DNA of 64,000 nt, taken from contig NZ_JADQDN010000004.1 of assembly GCF_015694425.1 (NCBI RefSeq), positions 124,001 to 188,000 of the forward strand, given 5' to 3'. The notes beneath the pieces are model-generated. The model saw only the letters and a list, made by a program, of their open reading frames with translations. It did no database searches and was not told where the DNA came from. Within the stretch, counting starts at the first letter, position 1. Each line of letters starts with the position of its first letter. Both the position numbers and the translations under genes were made by a program. Below are positions 34,578 through 43,202 of the stretch, piece after piece. Source of the DNA: Microvirga terrestris (GTDB taxonomy: Bacteria; Pseudomonadota; Alphaproteobacteria; Rhizobiales; Beijerinckiaceae).

Positions 34578-35510
34578 TCAGGCCGAGAACTTCCTCTCCA
34601 TTGCGCGCACGCGCTCACGATAGGCCGTGTAGAGGCCGCTCAGCGCAATGATCCCGGCACCGGTGGTCGTCCAGGCATCGGGAACCGTGCCGAACACCAG
34701 ATAGCCCAGGCTGCCGGCCCAGATGAGCTGGACATAGGAAAACGGCGCAATCATCGATGCATTGCCATGCCGGTAGGCAAGGACGATGAACCAGTGTCCG
34801 ATGGCGAACAGCACGCCCATGCTGAGGCCCAGGCCGATCTCTGTCGCATCCGGAGTGACCCAGTTGAACGGCATGAGCGCGCTCAGCACCACGGTGCCGA
34901 CGAGGGCTGAATAGGCCAGTGTCGTGAAGGCATGGTCGCCGACGATCTTGCGGGTCACCACGGCGCCCACCGCCCAGCTCGACGCGGCGATCATCGGCAA
35001 GAGCGCCGCGAACTGGAAGGCTCCCGTTCCGGGTCGCACGACGATCATGACTCCCACGAAGCCAACCGCTGCCGCTGTCCAGCGCCGCCAGCCTACGGTT
35101 TCGCCGAGGAAGAGAACCGACAGGGCCATGATCAGGATAGGCGAGACGAAGAAGATGGCGGTCGCGTCGGCCACGGGCAGATAAGGCAGGCTCTCGATGA
35201 ACAGGAGCGAGGAGCCCACCATGCTGAAGCCCCTCAACAACTGTAGCTTGGGACGCCGGGAGCGCAGGAGCGCGGGCCCTCCCTTGAGGAGAACAATCGG
35301 AACGATCACGAGCGCAAAGGTTGCATAGCGCATCCACGCCACTTCCGGTGGCGGCAGGGTGGAGGTCAGTTGCTTGGTGATCACGTCCGCCACCGAGAAC
35401 ACGACCGTGGAGGCGATCAGGAACAGAACGCCCCGCAGCGGCGAGGAGGCCGGTAGGGTCGCGGGCTCCACGGGAGAAGCGCTCGCCCGAGCGGCGGGAG
35501 AGGAGGTCAT
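34578..35510 (-). CDS. DMT-family (EamA) transporter
   Basis: A 310-residue inner-membrane protein with two EamA repeats and about ten hydrophobic helices (GVLFLIASTVVFSVADVITKQ, then RHGNASMIAPFSYVQLIWAG in the second half). It is probably a metabolite exporter; EamA proteins span many substrates so none can be assigned. Divergent from the MFS gene at 35755. Confidence 0.85.
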   Translation of the reverse strand: MTSSPAARASASPVEPATLPASSPLRGVLFLIASTVVFSVADVITKQLTSTLPPPEVAWMRYATFALVIVPIVLLKGGPALLRSRRPKLQLLRGFSMVGSSLLFIESLPYLPVADATAIFFVSPILIMALSVLFLGETVGWRRWTAAAVGFVGVMIVVRPGTGAFQFAALLPMIAASSWAVGAVVTRKIVGDHAFTTLAYSALVGTVVLSALMPFNWVTPDATEIGLGLSMGVLFAIGHWFIVLAYRHGNASMIAPFSYVQLIWAGSLGYLVFGTVPDAWTTTGAGIIALSGLYTAYRERVRAMERKFSA

Positions 35511-35754
35511 GACGCGCTCAAAAAATGAGGCTCGCGCGGGGGCCGCGACGAGCCTGAGGGTCTCGAGTCTGGATGGTATTGGCCTTCATACAAATACTGT
35601 TTTCGCCAGCGGAGAAGTGCAAACTCAGCACGTGCCGCATGCTTTGAGCGAATGGATCATGTGGTAGATATACCTACACTTGCGCCGAGAGCATAGGATA
35701 ACGGAAGTTCAGGGTTGTTATGTCGAGCCAATTTGGCGGGCGCGGGAAGACCAG

Positions 35755-36990
35755 ATGACGGATTACTCGCCGGAAAAACCGAGCCGCCTGGTAGGTGGAA
35801 CACCGGCCTTTCGCCGCCTGAACCTCGCGCTGTTCGCCTCCGGCTTCTCGACATTTGCCATCCTCTATTGCGTCCAGCCCCTGCTGCCGGAATTCTCGCG
35901 CGAGTTTAATGTGAGCGCCGCCGCGAGCAGCCTGTCTCTCTCGCTCTCCACCGGCTTTCTCGCCGTGGCCATGCTGGTCGCCGGCTCCCTGTCGGAGGTG
36001 GCGGGGCGAAAGCCCATCATGGTGGCCTCCCTCCTGCTCTCGGCTCTGCTCACCATCCTGTCCGCCCTGGCGCCCAACTGGACCAGCCTGCTCATGGCCC
36101 GCATGCTGATCGGGATTACCTTGAGCGGGCTGCCGGCCGTGGCCATGGCCTATGTGAGCGAGGAGGTCGATCCGAAATCCATCGGTCTTGCCATGGGGTT
36201 GTTCATCGGCGGCAACGCGGTGGGCGGCATGTCCGGGCGCATCATCGGCGGCTTGCTGACGGATCTGGGCTCCTGGCGGCTCGCCATCGGGCTCATCGGC
36301 TGCATCGGTCTGGCATCGGCTTTCGCCGCCTGGAGAAGCCTGCCGGCCTCAGTGCACTTCCAGCCCCAACGGGCTCGTCCGGTGGATCTGGCGCGCTCCA
36401 TGGGCGGGCACCTGCGGGATCCGGGCCTGCGCGCCCTGTTCGCCGAAGCCTTCCTGCTCATGGGCGGCTTCGTGACGCTCTACAACTATCTCGGCTACCG
36501 CCTGACGGAACCACCCTATGCCTTGAGCCAGAGCGCCATCGGGGCCGTCTTCGCGGCCTATCTGATCGGCACCTGGAGTTCGGCCTGGATCGGGGGCTTG
36601 GCCGACCGGCTTGGCCGTCAGCGGGTGTTCTGGGTCATGATCGTGATCATGCTGGCAGGCGTGGCCCTGACCCTCTTCGACCACCTTCTTCTGATCATCT
36701 TGGGGATCGTCACTGTGACGTTCGGGTTCTTCGGCGGCCATTCCATCGCCAGCAGCTGGGTCGGCAGCCGGGCAGCCGGCGCGAAGGCACAAGCCTCGGC
36801 CCTTTACCTGTTCTGCTACTATCTCGGCTCCAGCACGGTCGGCACCTTGGGCGGCGTGTTCTGGACCCGAGGTGGGTGGCCCGGTGTCGCAGCTCTTGTC
36901 GCGGTTCTGCTCGTTGCGGCTCTGGCGATTGCCATATGGCTGACGCGTCTTCCATCAAGCCACGTCAAGCCGAACTCAACGATGTCTTAG
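35755..36990 (+). CDS. MFS transporter
   Basis: A 411-residue major facilitator protein with 12 predicted membrane spans. The loop 2-3 motif is SLSEVAGRKPIMVASLLLSA (about residues 78-97), and the second-half equivalent is GGLADRLGRQRVFWVM. It looks like the YnfM group of drug or sugar efflux carriers. I start it at 35755 (MTDYSPEKPS); 25 earlier in-frame codons are not family-like. Substrate unknown. Confidence 0.86.
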   Translation: MTDYSPEKPSRLVGGTPAFRRLNLALFASGFSTFAILYCVQPLLPEFSREFNVSAAASSLSLSLSTGFLAVAMLVAGSLSEVAGRKPIMVASLLLSALLTILSALAPNWTSLLMARMLIGITLSGLPAVAMAYVSEEVDPKSIGLAMGLFIGGNAVGGMSGRIIGGLLTDLGSWRLAIGLIGCIGLASAFAAWRSLPASVHFQPQRARPVDLARSMGGHLRDPGLRALFAEAFLLMGGFVTLYNYLGYRLTEPPYALSQSAIGAVFAAYLIGTWSSAWIGGLADRLGRQRVFWVMIVIMLAGVALTLFDHLLLIILGIVTVTFGFFGGHSIASSWVGSRAAGAKAQASALYLFCYYLGSSTVGTLGGVFWTRGGWPGVAALVAVLLVAALAIAIWLTRLPSSHVKPNSTMS

Positions 36991-37196
36991 CGCTCAAACA
37001 ATGTCGATATTCACTTGAAGTTCAGCAGATTTTCGAGGCTATATCTACAAAATGTTACAATATAATTCAAATTAGATTTATTCGCATCTAGCCACCTCAG
37101 GCTAAATTGATCGATGATCTATCTTGTTGATCGTCTTATTGTTGCCCCATTAACCATCATTTTGCACGCCCTGCATAACAAACAAGGGAATGCATC

Positions 37197-37586
37197 GTGG
37201 ATCAACGCAAGGTATCGCTCACACTCGCAAGCTTCTTCATTGCCGGATCGGCTTTCCTCTCTACTTCTGTCGCGCAGGCCGAACCAGCCAGCACATCCGG
37301 CAAAGTCATTCAGAGCGGTCCCGCCTCCTGGTACGGACCCGGCTTTCACGGACGCAAGACGGCGAGTGGCGAAACCTTCAACACCAACGAGATGACCGCC
37401 GCCCACCGCACCCTGCCCTTCGGCACGAAGGTGAAAGTGGTGAACAAGAAAACCGGCAAGTCGGTGGTGGTGCGGATTAACGATCGTGGTCCCTACGCCC
37501 ATGGCCGCGTGATCGACCTCTCGAAAGCCTCCGCGCAGGCGCTCGGCATTTCAGGCGTGGGATCCGTTACCCTCGCCCAGCTCTGA
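37197..37586 (+). CDS. rlpA: RlpA-like septal-ring double-psi barrel protein
   Basis: A 129-residue secreted protein with a GTG start. The signal peptide (about residues 1-28, ending AQA) is followed by a double-psi beta-barrel: SGPASWYGPGFHGRKTASGE (residues 41-60, with one base-like shift), then TAAHRTLPFGTKVKVVN and VRINDRGPYAHGRVIDLSKA with the catalytic Asp. RlpA-type proteins are lytic transglycosylases or septal-ring factors. This one lacks a SPOR domain, which is common in short rhizobial forms. The GTG follows AGGGAA. Confidence 0.85.
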   Translation: MDQRKVSLTLASFFIAGSAFLSTSVAQAEPASTSGKVIQSGPASWYGPGFHGRKTASGETFNTNEMTAAHRTLPFGTKVKVVNKKTGKSVVVRINDRGPYAHGRVIDLSKASAQALGISGVGSVTLAQL

Positions 37587-37634
37587 TCAGACCTTTTTAG
37601 CCAAGTTCATTTTATCACCTAATCATTGCAAACC

Positions 37635-37661
37635 ATCCTGGCCGGGGCTCCCGGCCAGGAT
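37635..37661 (+). terminator. strong hairpin after rlpA
   Basis: A 12-bp perfect stem ATCCTGGCCGGG / CCCGGCCAGGAT with a GCT loop, 48 bp after the rlpA stop. There is no clear T-run, so it may be a weak terminator or a stabilising hairpin. Confidence 0.6.
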
Positions 37662-37734
37662 ATTCATGGAACCGGGACGCCTTTCACCCGCTTTTCCCCA
37701 GTCACCTTTTCCCGAGAAGAGGCCTTGGAAACGC

Positions 37735-38571
37735 ATGCAGATCGGCTGGCCACTCGCAACGAAATCCGCTCTCCTGACCCTGCTGATGGCTGCGGGCTCC
37801 GTGGCTGCGGCACAGACAGGACGCCCTTGGGTCGACCCTCCCGGAGCGGGCTCGACGGCGCCGTCCCAGGCGCCTGAACCTCAAGCTCCTGAAGCCGTCA
37901 GGCCGGCTCCTGCCGCTCCGCCCCAGGCTGCGTCAGCGCCGCCCCCTGCACCCCCCACTGCACCACCGGCGCAAACGGCCCAACCGCAGACTCCTGTCCT
38001 CCGGCCCGACACGCCGGCGACCCGTCAGGCGCAGCAGCCCGAAGTCGCTCCCGCTCCTCCGACCCCGGCACCGGCCGCGCCGGCGCCTGTGACGACCGCT
38101 CGGCCCAAGCAGGATCCCACCGACGACAGGCGAGAGGCACGAGCCACTACGGCTAAGCGATTTGCCGTCGATTACCTCAACTCGTGGTCGGCCCCCAACG
38201 ACACCGCTCTCGAATCGACAGCGGCCTTCTATGCGCCGCGCGTGCTCTTTCACGGGCGCGAGGTGACGATGAAGCGATTGTTCGATGAGAAGCGCCGCTT
38301 CGTAAAGCGTTGGCCCGAACGGGACTACCGCCCCCGCGAGGACGGAATCGGCACCGTCTGCAACCCGGCAGGCGAGATCTGCACGGTTCATGCGGTGTTC
38401 GACTACACGGCGTCACACCCCAGGCGCCGACGGGTCTCGCAGGGAACGGGCGCATTGCAACTCGTCGTCCAGTTCATCGGCGACAGGCCCGTCATTGTTG
38501 CAGAACACAGCACGCTGCTCGGTCAGGAGCGCAAGCGAAATCTTGCCCTGGAGGGTGTCTCGCATGATTGA
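37735..38571 (+). CDS. secreted proline-rich protein with C-terminal globular domain
   Basis: 278 residues from the ATG at 37735 (an upstream start at 37666 is possible). A signal peptide (about 1-26) is followed by a long Pro/Ala/Gln-rich linker (about residues 30-120). A globular domain of about 130 residues (FAVDYLNSWSAPNDTALEST) then contains a Cys pair around CNPAGEIC. The globular part has the look of an NTF2/SnoaL-like domain, as in stress or envelope proteins. Its stop overlaps the next gene's start, so the pair is coupled. Function unknown. Confidence 0.72.
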   Translation: MQIGWPLATKSALLTLLMAAGSVAAAQTGRPWVDPPGAGSTAPSQAPEPQAPEAVRPAPAAPPQAASAPPPAPPTAPPAQTAQPQTPVLRPDTPATRQAQQPEVAPAPPTPAPAAPAPVTTARPKQDPTDDRREARATTAKRFAVDYLNSWSAPNDTALESTAAFYAPRVLFHGREVTMKRLFDEKRRFVKRWPERDYRPREDGIGTVCNPAGEICTVHAVFDYTASHPRRRRVSQGTGALQLVVQFIGDRPVIVAEHSTLLGQERKRNLALEGVSHD

Positions 38572-39718
38572 CGACACAACGACTCACGATCCGTCCACAG
38601 ATCCGCGCCGCAACTGGAACCAAATGCGCGAGAGAATGCGCGAGACGATTCATGCGGAGCTCGACAGGATCAACCCAACCGATGATTCCCGCCGGGCCCT
38701 GGAACTCATTATTGAGTCATCGCTACGTCCATCAGAGGTGGACGGCGAGCTGAAGCTCACCGTCATTGACCATGACGGCAAGCCACGAATGATCGACAAG
38801 GACGGGCAGCAGAGGGAGTTTACCCTTCAGGACCTATTGGAGGAACTGCGCGTCAGGTATGGAGTGCTGTTCAGGTCGGCAAAGCCCGATGCGATCGCCC
38901 ATGTGCAGACGGAGCAACGTCCGGAAAAGCGTGAGAAGCCGCAGCGGGACTGGCTTACACTCGACGCGGGAGCGCAGCAGCCCGAGGTCGACGCGTCCCC
39001 GTCACGGGCAGAACCTGCTCCTCTTCAAAATCCTCCGGTTGGGAAGCCGCGCATTCACGAATGGTCCCGCAACCCATTCAGCAGTTTGAAGACCTCCCTG
39101 GCGTCAAAGCTCAGCTCGCGAGATGAAACCGGCGACGAAGCTGCTCCGGTGACAGCCGAGCATGAGCAGACTGTTTTTGGCGGGATACGGACGCGCTCCT
39201 GGGCACGTCCCAGTCTAGCGTTGGGGGCTGTCGCGCTCCTGGCTCTGCTTGGCGTCGGCGCCTTCCTGTTCCAGGGTGAAGATCCAACCGCTCCGCAGGC
39301 CAGCGCGGCAGAGTCCACCGTGGCCAGCAATGACACGGCCACTCCGCTTCAGGACCCTGAGCCGTCGACCACCGGATCGACAGCATCGTCAGCGTCCCTT
39401 CGCGGTGTCCCGGACGTAATCGATACCGCCACACTGTCTCTGAAGGGCGAAGTGGTGCGCCTGTTCGGGGTCGAGTGGGCGCCCGGTGGCGGCAAGCCGG
39501 AGGATCTGGCCGGCTATCTCAACGGCCGCGAGGTCGCCTGCGAACCGGCAGGCTCGAACGATGTCTACCGGTGTCAGGTCGGCAATCAGGATCTGTCGCG
39601 GGTTGTGCTGTTCAATGGCGGCGGGCGCCCGACCAGCGATGCGACGCCGGAGCTGAAGGCCGCGGCCGACAAGGCCCGCGAGGCCAAGATCGGCGTCTGG
39701 GGCAAGCAGCAGCCATGA
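38564..39718 (+). CDS. membrane protein with C-terminal SNase-like domain
   Basis: 384 residues with a cytoplasmic N-terminus (about residues 1-210, acidic and charged), one membrane span at about 215-237 (LALGAVALLALLGVGAFLF), a linker, and a C-terminal thermonuclease-fold domain (about 285-384). That domain reads LKGEVVRLFGVEW and ends KAREAKIGVW like staphylococcal nuclease, but the typical DRYGR motif reads VYRCQV. Catalytic residues may therefore be lost, leaving a binding domain in the periplasm. It overlaps the proline-rich gene by 8 bp. Function unknown. Confidence 0.7.
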   Translation: MIDDTTTHDPSTDPRRNWNQMRERMRETIHAELDRINPTDDSRRALELIIESSLRPSEVDGELKLTVIDHDGKPRMIDKDGQQREFTLQDLLEELRVRYGVLFRSAKPDAIAHVQTEQRPEKREKPQRDWLTLDAGAQQPEVDASPSRAEPAPLQNPPVGKPRIHEWSRNPFSSLKTSLASKLSSRDETGDEAAPVTAEHEQTVFGGIRTRSWARPSLALGAVALLALLGVGAFLFQGEDPTAPQASAAESTVASNDTATPLQDPEPSTTGSTASSASLRGVPDVIDTATLSLKGEVVRLFGVEWAPGGGKPEDLAGYLNGREVACEPAGSNDVYRCQVGNQDLSRVVLFNGGGRPTSDATPELKAAADKAREAKIGVWGKQQP

Positions 39719-39770
39719 AAAAGCGGCCCCTGCACCGGCAGGAGCCGCTCATTCTTTATAGCACCGCATC

Positions 39771-40034
39771 TCAGGCGCGCGCGGCGACCGGAGCAGGGAT
39801 CTCGATTTCGATCTCAAGGGTCGAGATGTCCGAATCGCGGTTCATCTTCACCTGAACGTTGTCCTGCTCCACCATCACGTGGCGGCGGACGACGGCCAGG
39901 ATCTCCTCTCGCAGCTGCGCGACGAGGTCGGGCTTGCCCCCGACGATGCCGCGTTCGTGCGCCAGCAGGATCTGCAGGCGCTCGCGCGCCACGGGCGCGG
40001 AGGTGCGCCGGTTGAAGAAACTCAGGAGATTCAT
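39771..40034 (-). CDS. minE: cell division topological specificity factor MinE
   Basis: An 87-residue protein. The N-terminal helix ([20 protein letters not shown]) that contacts MinD is followed by [10 protein letters not shown] and [19 protein letters not shown], the MinE topological-specificity domain. MinE drives the oscillation of MinCD and keeps the septum at mid-cell. The start overlaps minD by 4 bp. Confidence 0.93.
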   Translation of the reverse strand: MNLLSFFNRRTSAPVARERLQILLAHERGIVGGKPDLVAQLREEILAVVRRHVMVEQDNVQVKMNRDSDISTLEIEIEIPAPVAARA

Positions 40035-40846
40035 GCAGCCCTCCGTCCGAACAACTTGCCGAACAGGCCCTTCTTGTCGGTGGGGATCGTGAGTTCGACG
40101 GTTTCGCCCTTGAGCCGGCGCACGGCGTCGAAATAGGCCCGGCCCGGCGCGCTGGCAGGATTGTTGAGCGTCACCGGCGAGCCGACATTCGACGCCCGCA
40201 GAACCTCTTCGCTCTCAGGAATGATGCCGATGAGCGGGATGGAGAGGATCTCCAGGACGTCGTCGACTTTCAGCATCTCCCCACGCTCGGCGCGCACGGG
40301 GTCGTAGCGGGTGAGCAGCAGGTGCTTCTCGATGCGTCCGCCCTTCTCGGCCAGCTCGGTCTTGGAATCGAGGAGGCCGATGATGCGGTCGGAATCGCGC
40401 ACGGAGGACACTTCCGGGTTCGTCACGACCACGGCCACATCCGCATGGCGCATGGCCATCGTGGCGCCGCGCTCGATGCCGGCCGGGCTGTCGCAGATGA
40501 TCCAGTCGAACTTCTGACGCAGTTCGTCGAGAACCCGAGCGACACCCTCTTCCGTCAGCGCATCCTTGTCGCGGGTCTGCGAGGCGGGAAGCAGCGACAG
40601 GTTCTCGAGCCGCTTGTCGCGGATGAGCGCCTGATTGAGCTTCGCATCGCCCTGCACCACGTTGATGAGATCGAACACCACGCGGCGCTCGGCTCCCATC
40701 ACGAGATCCAGATTCCGCAGGCCGACATCGAAGTCGATGACGACGACCTTCTCGCCGCCATGCGCCAGCGCCGCGCCCAGAGCTGCCGAAGACGTTGTCT
40801 TGCCAACGCCACCCTTGCCGGAAGTTACGACCAAGACTTTGGCCAT
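40031..40846 (-). CDS. minD: septum-site determining ATPase MinD
   Basis: A 271-residue P-loop ATPase with the deviant Walker [10 protein letters not shown] (residues 10-18), [18 protein letters not shown] and [13 protein letters not shown] (about 116-128). The C-terminal amphipathic membrane-targeting helix ([12 protein letters not shown]) is present. It recruits MinC to the membrane and inhibits polar FtsZ rings. I chose the ATG at 40846 (MAKVLVV) with GAGAGACG upstream. Confidence 0.95.
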   Translation of the reverse strand: MAKVLVVTSGKGGVGKTTSSAALGAALAHGGEKVVVIDFDVGLRNLDLVMGAERRVVFDLINVVQGDAKLNQALIRDKRLENLSLLPASQTRDKDALTEEGVARVLDELRQKFDWIICDSPAGIERGATMAMRHADVAVVVTNPEVSSVRDSDRIIGLLDSKTELAEKGGRIEKHLLLTRYDPVRAERGEMLKVDDVLEILSIPLIGIIPESEEVLRASNVGSPVTLNNPASAPGRAYFDAVRRLKGETVELTIPTDKKGLFGKLFGRRAA

Positions 40847-40863
40847 TGTCGTCTCTCTTTCTG

Positions 40864-41586
40864 TCAATCCATTGTTTTCAGGATGATGGAGTCGCCATCC
40901 AGGTTCACTTGCACAGGCTGACCGAGGAACTTGCCCCCGAGATCGTCAGCGGTCTTGTAGAGGCCATCGATCGCAATCAGTTCGGCTTCAAACTTGCGGC
41001 AGAAGATGCGGGCCTTGCCGTTGCCGGTGCATCCGGCAATCGCCCGGCCGCGCAGGGAGCCGTAGACATGGATCGAACCGCCTGCGACGATCTCCGAGCC
41101 CGAGGCGACGGAGCCCAAAACCGTCACATCCCCCTCGGGATGCAGGATCGACTGGCCCGAGCGCACCGAGCCCTCGATGAGGAGCGACTTTTCCGGCACG
41201 GGAGCATCGGCGAAGGGCGAGCCCGCGGCCGCCATAGCCGCGTTGGCCGCATCCGGCACGTCGATCTCGCCCGTGGGCTTTCCGCCGCTGATCTGCGGTG
41301 GCATGTCGGCATCGACGTTCTCGGGCGCAGCGCCCTCAAGCCCGATGACGCGGATGTTGCGCATCTTGAAGGCCGCGAGCAGGAATTTCAGCTCAGACTT
41401 CGACGGCTTCAGGGACGATACGTCGGCAATGATGGGGCGCCCGGTGAAAAAACCGGGTGAGCGCTCGGAGACGGCATCGAGGTCCTCGAGCCAGTCCCTC
41501 AGCGGCACTTCCGGCGCGAGAACCAGGGCCATGAAGGACCTGCCGCGGAAGCGAAGAGATGGACGATTTCGAACGGCAATGGTCAC
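40864..41586 (-). CDS. minC: septum-site determining protein MinC
   Basis: A 240-residue MinC: an N-terminal FtsZ-inhibiting domain (RGRSFMALVLAPEVPLRDWL), a variable linker, and the C-terminal beta-helix (LHPEGDVTVLGSVASGSEIVAG, with RIFCRKFEAELIAIDG). It blocks FtsZ assembly away from mid-cell. It heads minCDE, with 17 bp to minD. A perfect CtrA consensus box lies 47 bp upstream of its ATG. Confidence 0.93.
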   Translation of the reverse strand: MTIAVRNRPSLRFRGRSFMALVLAPEVPLRDWLEDLDAVSERSPGFFTGRPIIADVSSLKPSKSELKFLLAAFKMRNIRVIGLEGAAPENVDADMPPQISGGKPTGEIDVPDAANAAMAAAGSPFADAPVPEKSLLIEGSVRSGQSILHPEGDVTVLGSVASGSEIVAGGSIHVYGSLRGRAIAGCTGNGKARIFCRKFEAELIAIDGLYKTADDLGGKFLGQPVQVNLDGDSIILKTMD

Positions 41587-41969
41587 GGGAGTTCAGCTTC
41601 CTTTAATGCCGTATGATTTCGACCGCTTATGGTTAACGGACGGTTAAAGGAGGTACCCGGGCGCTCATAAATTTCTTAATGTCGCGGCCAATCTACCGCG
41701 AAGTCCCCGTCCCCTAATCTAGACAGCAGGATAAGAAATTCAGCTTTCACAAGGAATATAAAGATAAAACCTATCTCTTTTTGATTATTCTCTATCACTT
41801 CATGAGTACTAATCAGGACGCAAAGCACGATTGACCATAGGTTTCACAAGCATACGATGGCCGTTCTTTCGTTTCGTTTCCTTTATCTCAAATTCAATTT
41901 ATTCATAAATCCTGAAAACGAGACGATCGAAGCGACAACAGCCACAAGGCACCTCCGGGGAGGACAAGA
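41587..41969. other. gap between minC and TAXI gene
   Basis: 383 bp without a supported gene. The first 70 bp hold the minC leader and the CtrA box. The rest is AT-rich (tatctctttttgattattct), with no strong palindrome, and probably contains the TAXI promoter. A 70-codon frame at 41857-42069 runs into the TAXI signal peptide and is not credible. Confidence 0.5.
41633..41647. promoter_or_regulatory. CtrA consensus box at the minC promoter
   Basis: TTAA-N7-TTAA (spacer CGGACGG), a perfect match to the CtrA consensus, 47 bp upstream of the minC ATG. In Sinorhizobium, CtrA is reported to bind and regulate min genes. The site is rare by chance in G+C-rich sequence. Confidence 0.65.
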
Positions 41970-43133
41970 ATGTCGGGTCGGGTTTCCGTTTTCTCTTCCA
42001 TCAGCCATCGTTTCGGTTCTTCCATTGCCAGAGCAGCCGCCGTGGCGGCCTTCCTCGTGTCCGGCTTGACCGCCGCATCGGCTCAGACGGCACCGGCCTT
42101 CAACCCGGCTCGTGCGAATGCAGGCACGCTCGGCGTGATCTCCGGCGGCGCGGACGGCACGTACATCCGCATCGCGGCAGACCTCGCCAACGTGCTTGAC
42201 GGCGAGGAGCTGCGCGTGCTGCCGATGATCGGCCGCGGCTCGCTGCAGAACCTGCGTGACATCATGTTCCTGCGCGGCGTCGACATCGGTATCGTACAGA
42301 TGGATGCCCGCGAGCAGCTCAAGGCAGAGAAGCTCCAGGACAGCGCGGTCCGCCGCCTGCGCTTCATCACCCGCCTCTACAATGAGGAGGTGCACATCAT
42401 TGCCAGCAGGCAGATCACGGACATCCGGCAGCTCGACGGCCAGAAGGTCAATATCGACAAGGCGGGCAGCGGCACCAACCTGACCTCCCGCCTGATCTTC
42501 GAAAAGCTCGGCATCAAGCCCGAAGTCACGACCTTCGATCAGGCTTCGTCCTATGCGAAGCTCAAATCCGGCGAGATCCAGGCTGCTGTCTATGTGGCCG
42601 GGCGTCCGGTGCGCGCCATCGCGGAGTTCCAGACGGACGGGCGCTTCCATCTTCTGCCGATCCCGTTCGAAGGCGAGATCGCCGAAAGCTACTTCCCGGC
42701 GCGCTTTGCCAATGCCGACTATCCCCAACTCGTCGACGCAGCCAAGCCTGTGGAGACCCTGGCGGTCGGCAGCCTGCTCGCCGTATTCAATTGGCCCGAG
42801 AACTCCGACCGTTACAACCGGGTGAAGCGCTTCGTGGATGCGTTCTTCTCACGGTTCGATGAGTTCCTGCAGCCCGGACGGCACCCGAAATGGAAGGAAG
42901 TCAATCTCGCAGCCGACGTGCCCGGTTGGGAGCGCGTCAGACCCGCGCAGGATTGGCTGGATCGTGCCGTCGCCGCCCGCACATCCTCTCCCCAGGTTCA
43001 GAGCTTCGAGAGCTTCATAACCAACCGCGGGATCAACGTCTCGGCACAGGAACGCGAAGTTCTGTTCCGTGAGTTCCTGGCCTGGCAGGGGGATCGGGAG
43101 AAGTCGCTTCGGAAGGCAAACCGGCAGGATTGA
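41970..43133 (+). CDS. TAXI-family TRAP transporter binding protein
   Basis: A 387-residue periplasmic binding protein with a signal peptide (about 1-34, VSGLTAASAQ) and the TAXI-family opening GTLGVISGGADGTYIRIAADLA. No TRAP membrane protein (DctQM or the fused TAXI type) lies near, so it is an orphan component or uses a distant partner. GGGGAGGAC precedes the ATG. Likely ligands for this family include glutamate and other dicarboxylates; not assignable here. Confidence 0.82.
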   Translation: MSGRVSVFSSISHRFGSSIARAAAVAAFLVSGLTAASAQTAPAFNPARANAGTLGVISGGADGTYIRIAADLANVLDGEELRVLPMIGRGSLQNLRDIMFLRGVDIGIVQMDAREQLKAEKLQDSAVRRLRFITRLYNEEVHIIASRQITDIRQLDGQKVNIDKAGSGTNLTSRLIFEKLGIKPEVTTFDQASSYAKLKSGEIQAAVYVAGRPVRAIAEFQTDGRFHLLPIPFEGEIAESYFPARFANADYPQLVDAAKPVETLAVGSLLAVFNWPENSDRYNRVKRFVDAFFSRFDEFLQPGRHPKWKEVNLAADVPGWERVRPAQDWLDRAVAARTSSPQVQSFESFITNRGINVSAQEREVLFREFLAWQGDREKSLRKANRQD

Positions 43134-43202
43134 TATCGCTAGCAGGACCCTAGGCCGAAGACTGCTCCTCAAGCCTTCGGCGATCACAGAAGGAGGTCCG
43201 AC

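Noticed and set aside
41857..42069. 70-codon frame before and across the TAXI start
   Set aside because: It runs through the TAXI signal peptide in another frame and has no ribosome site.
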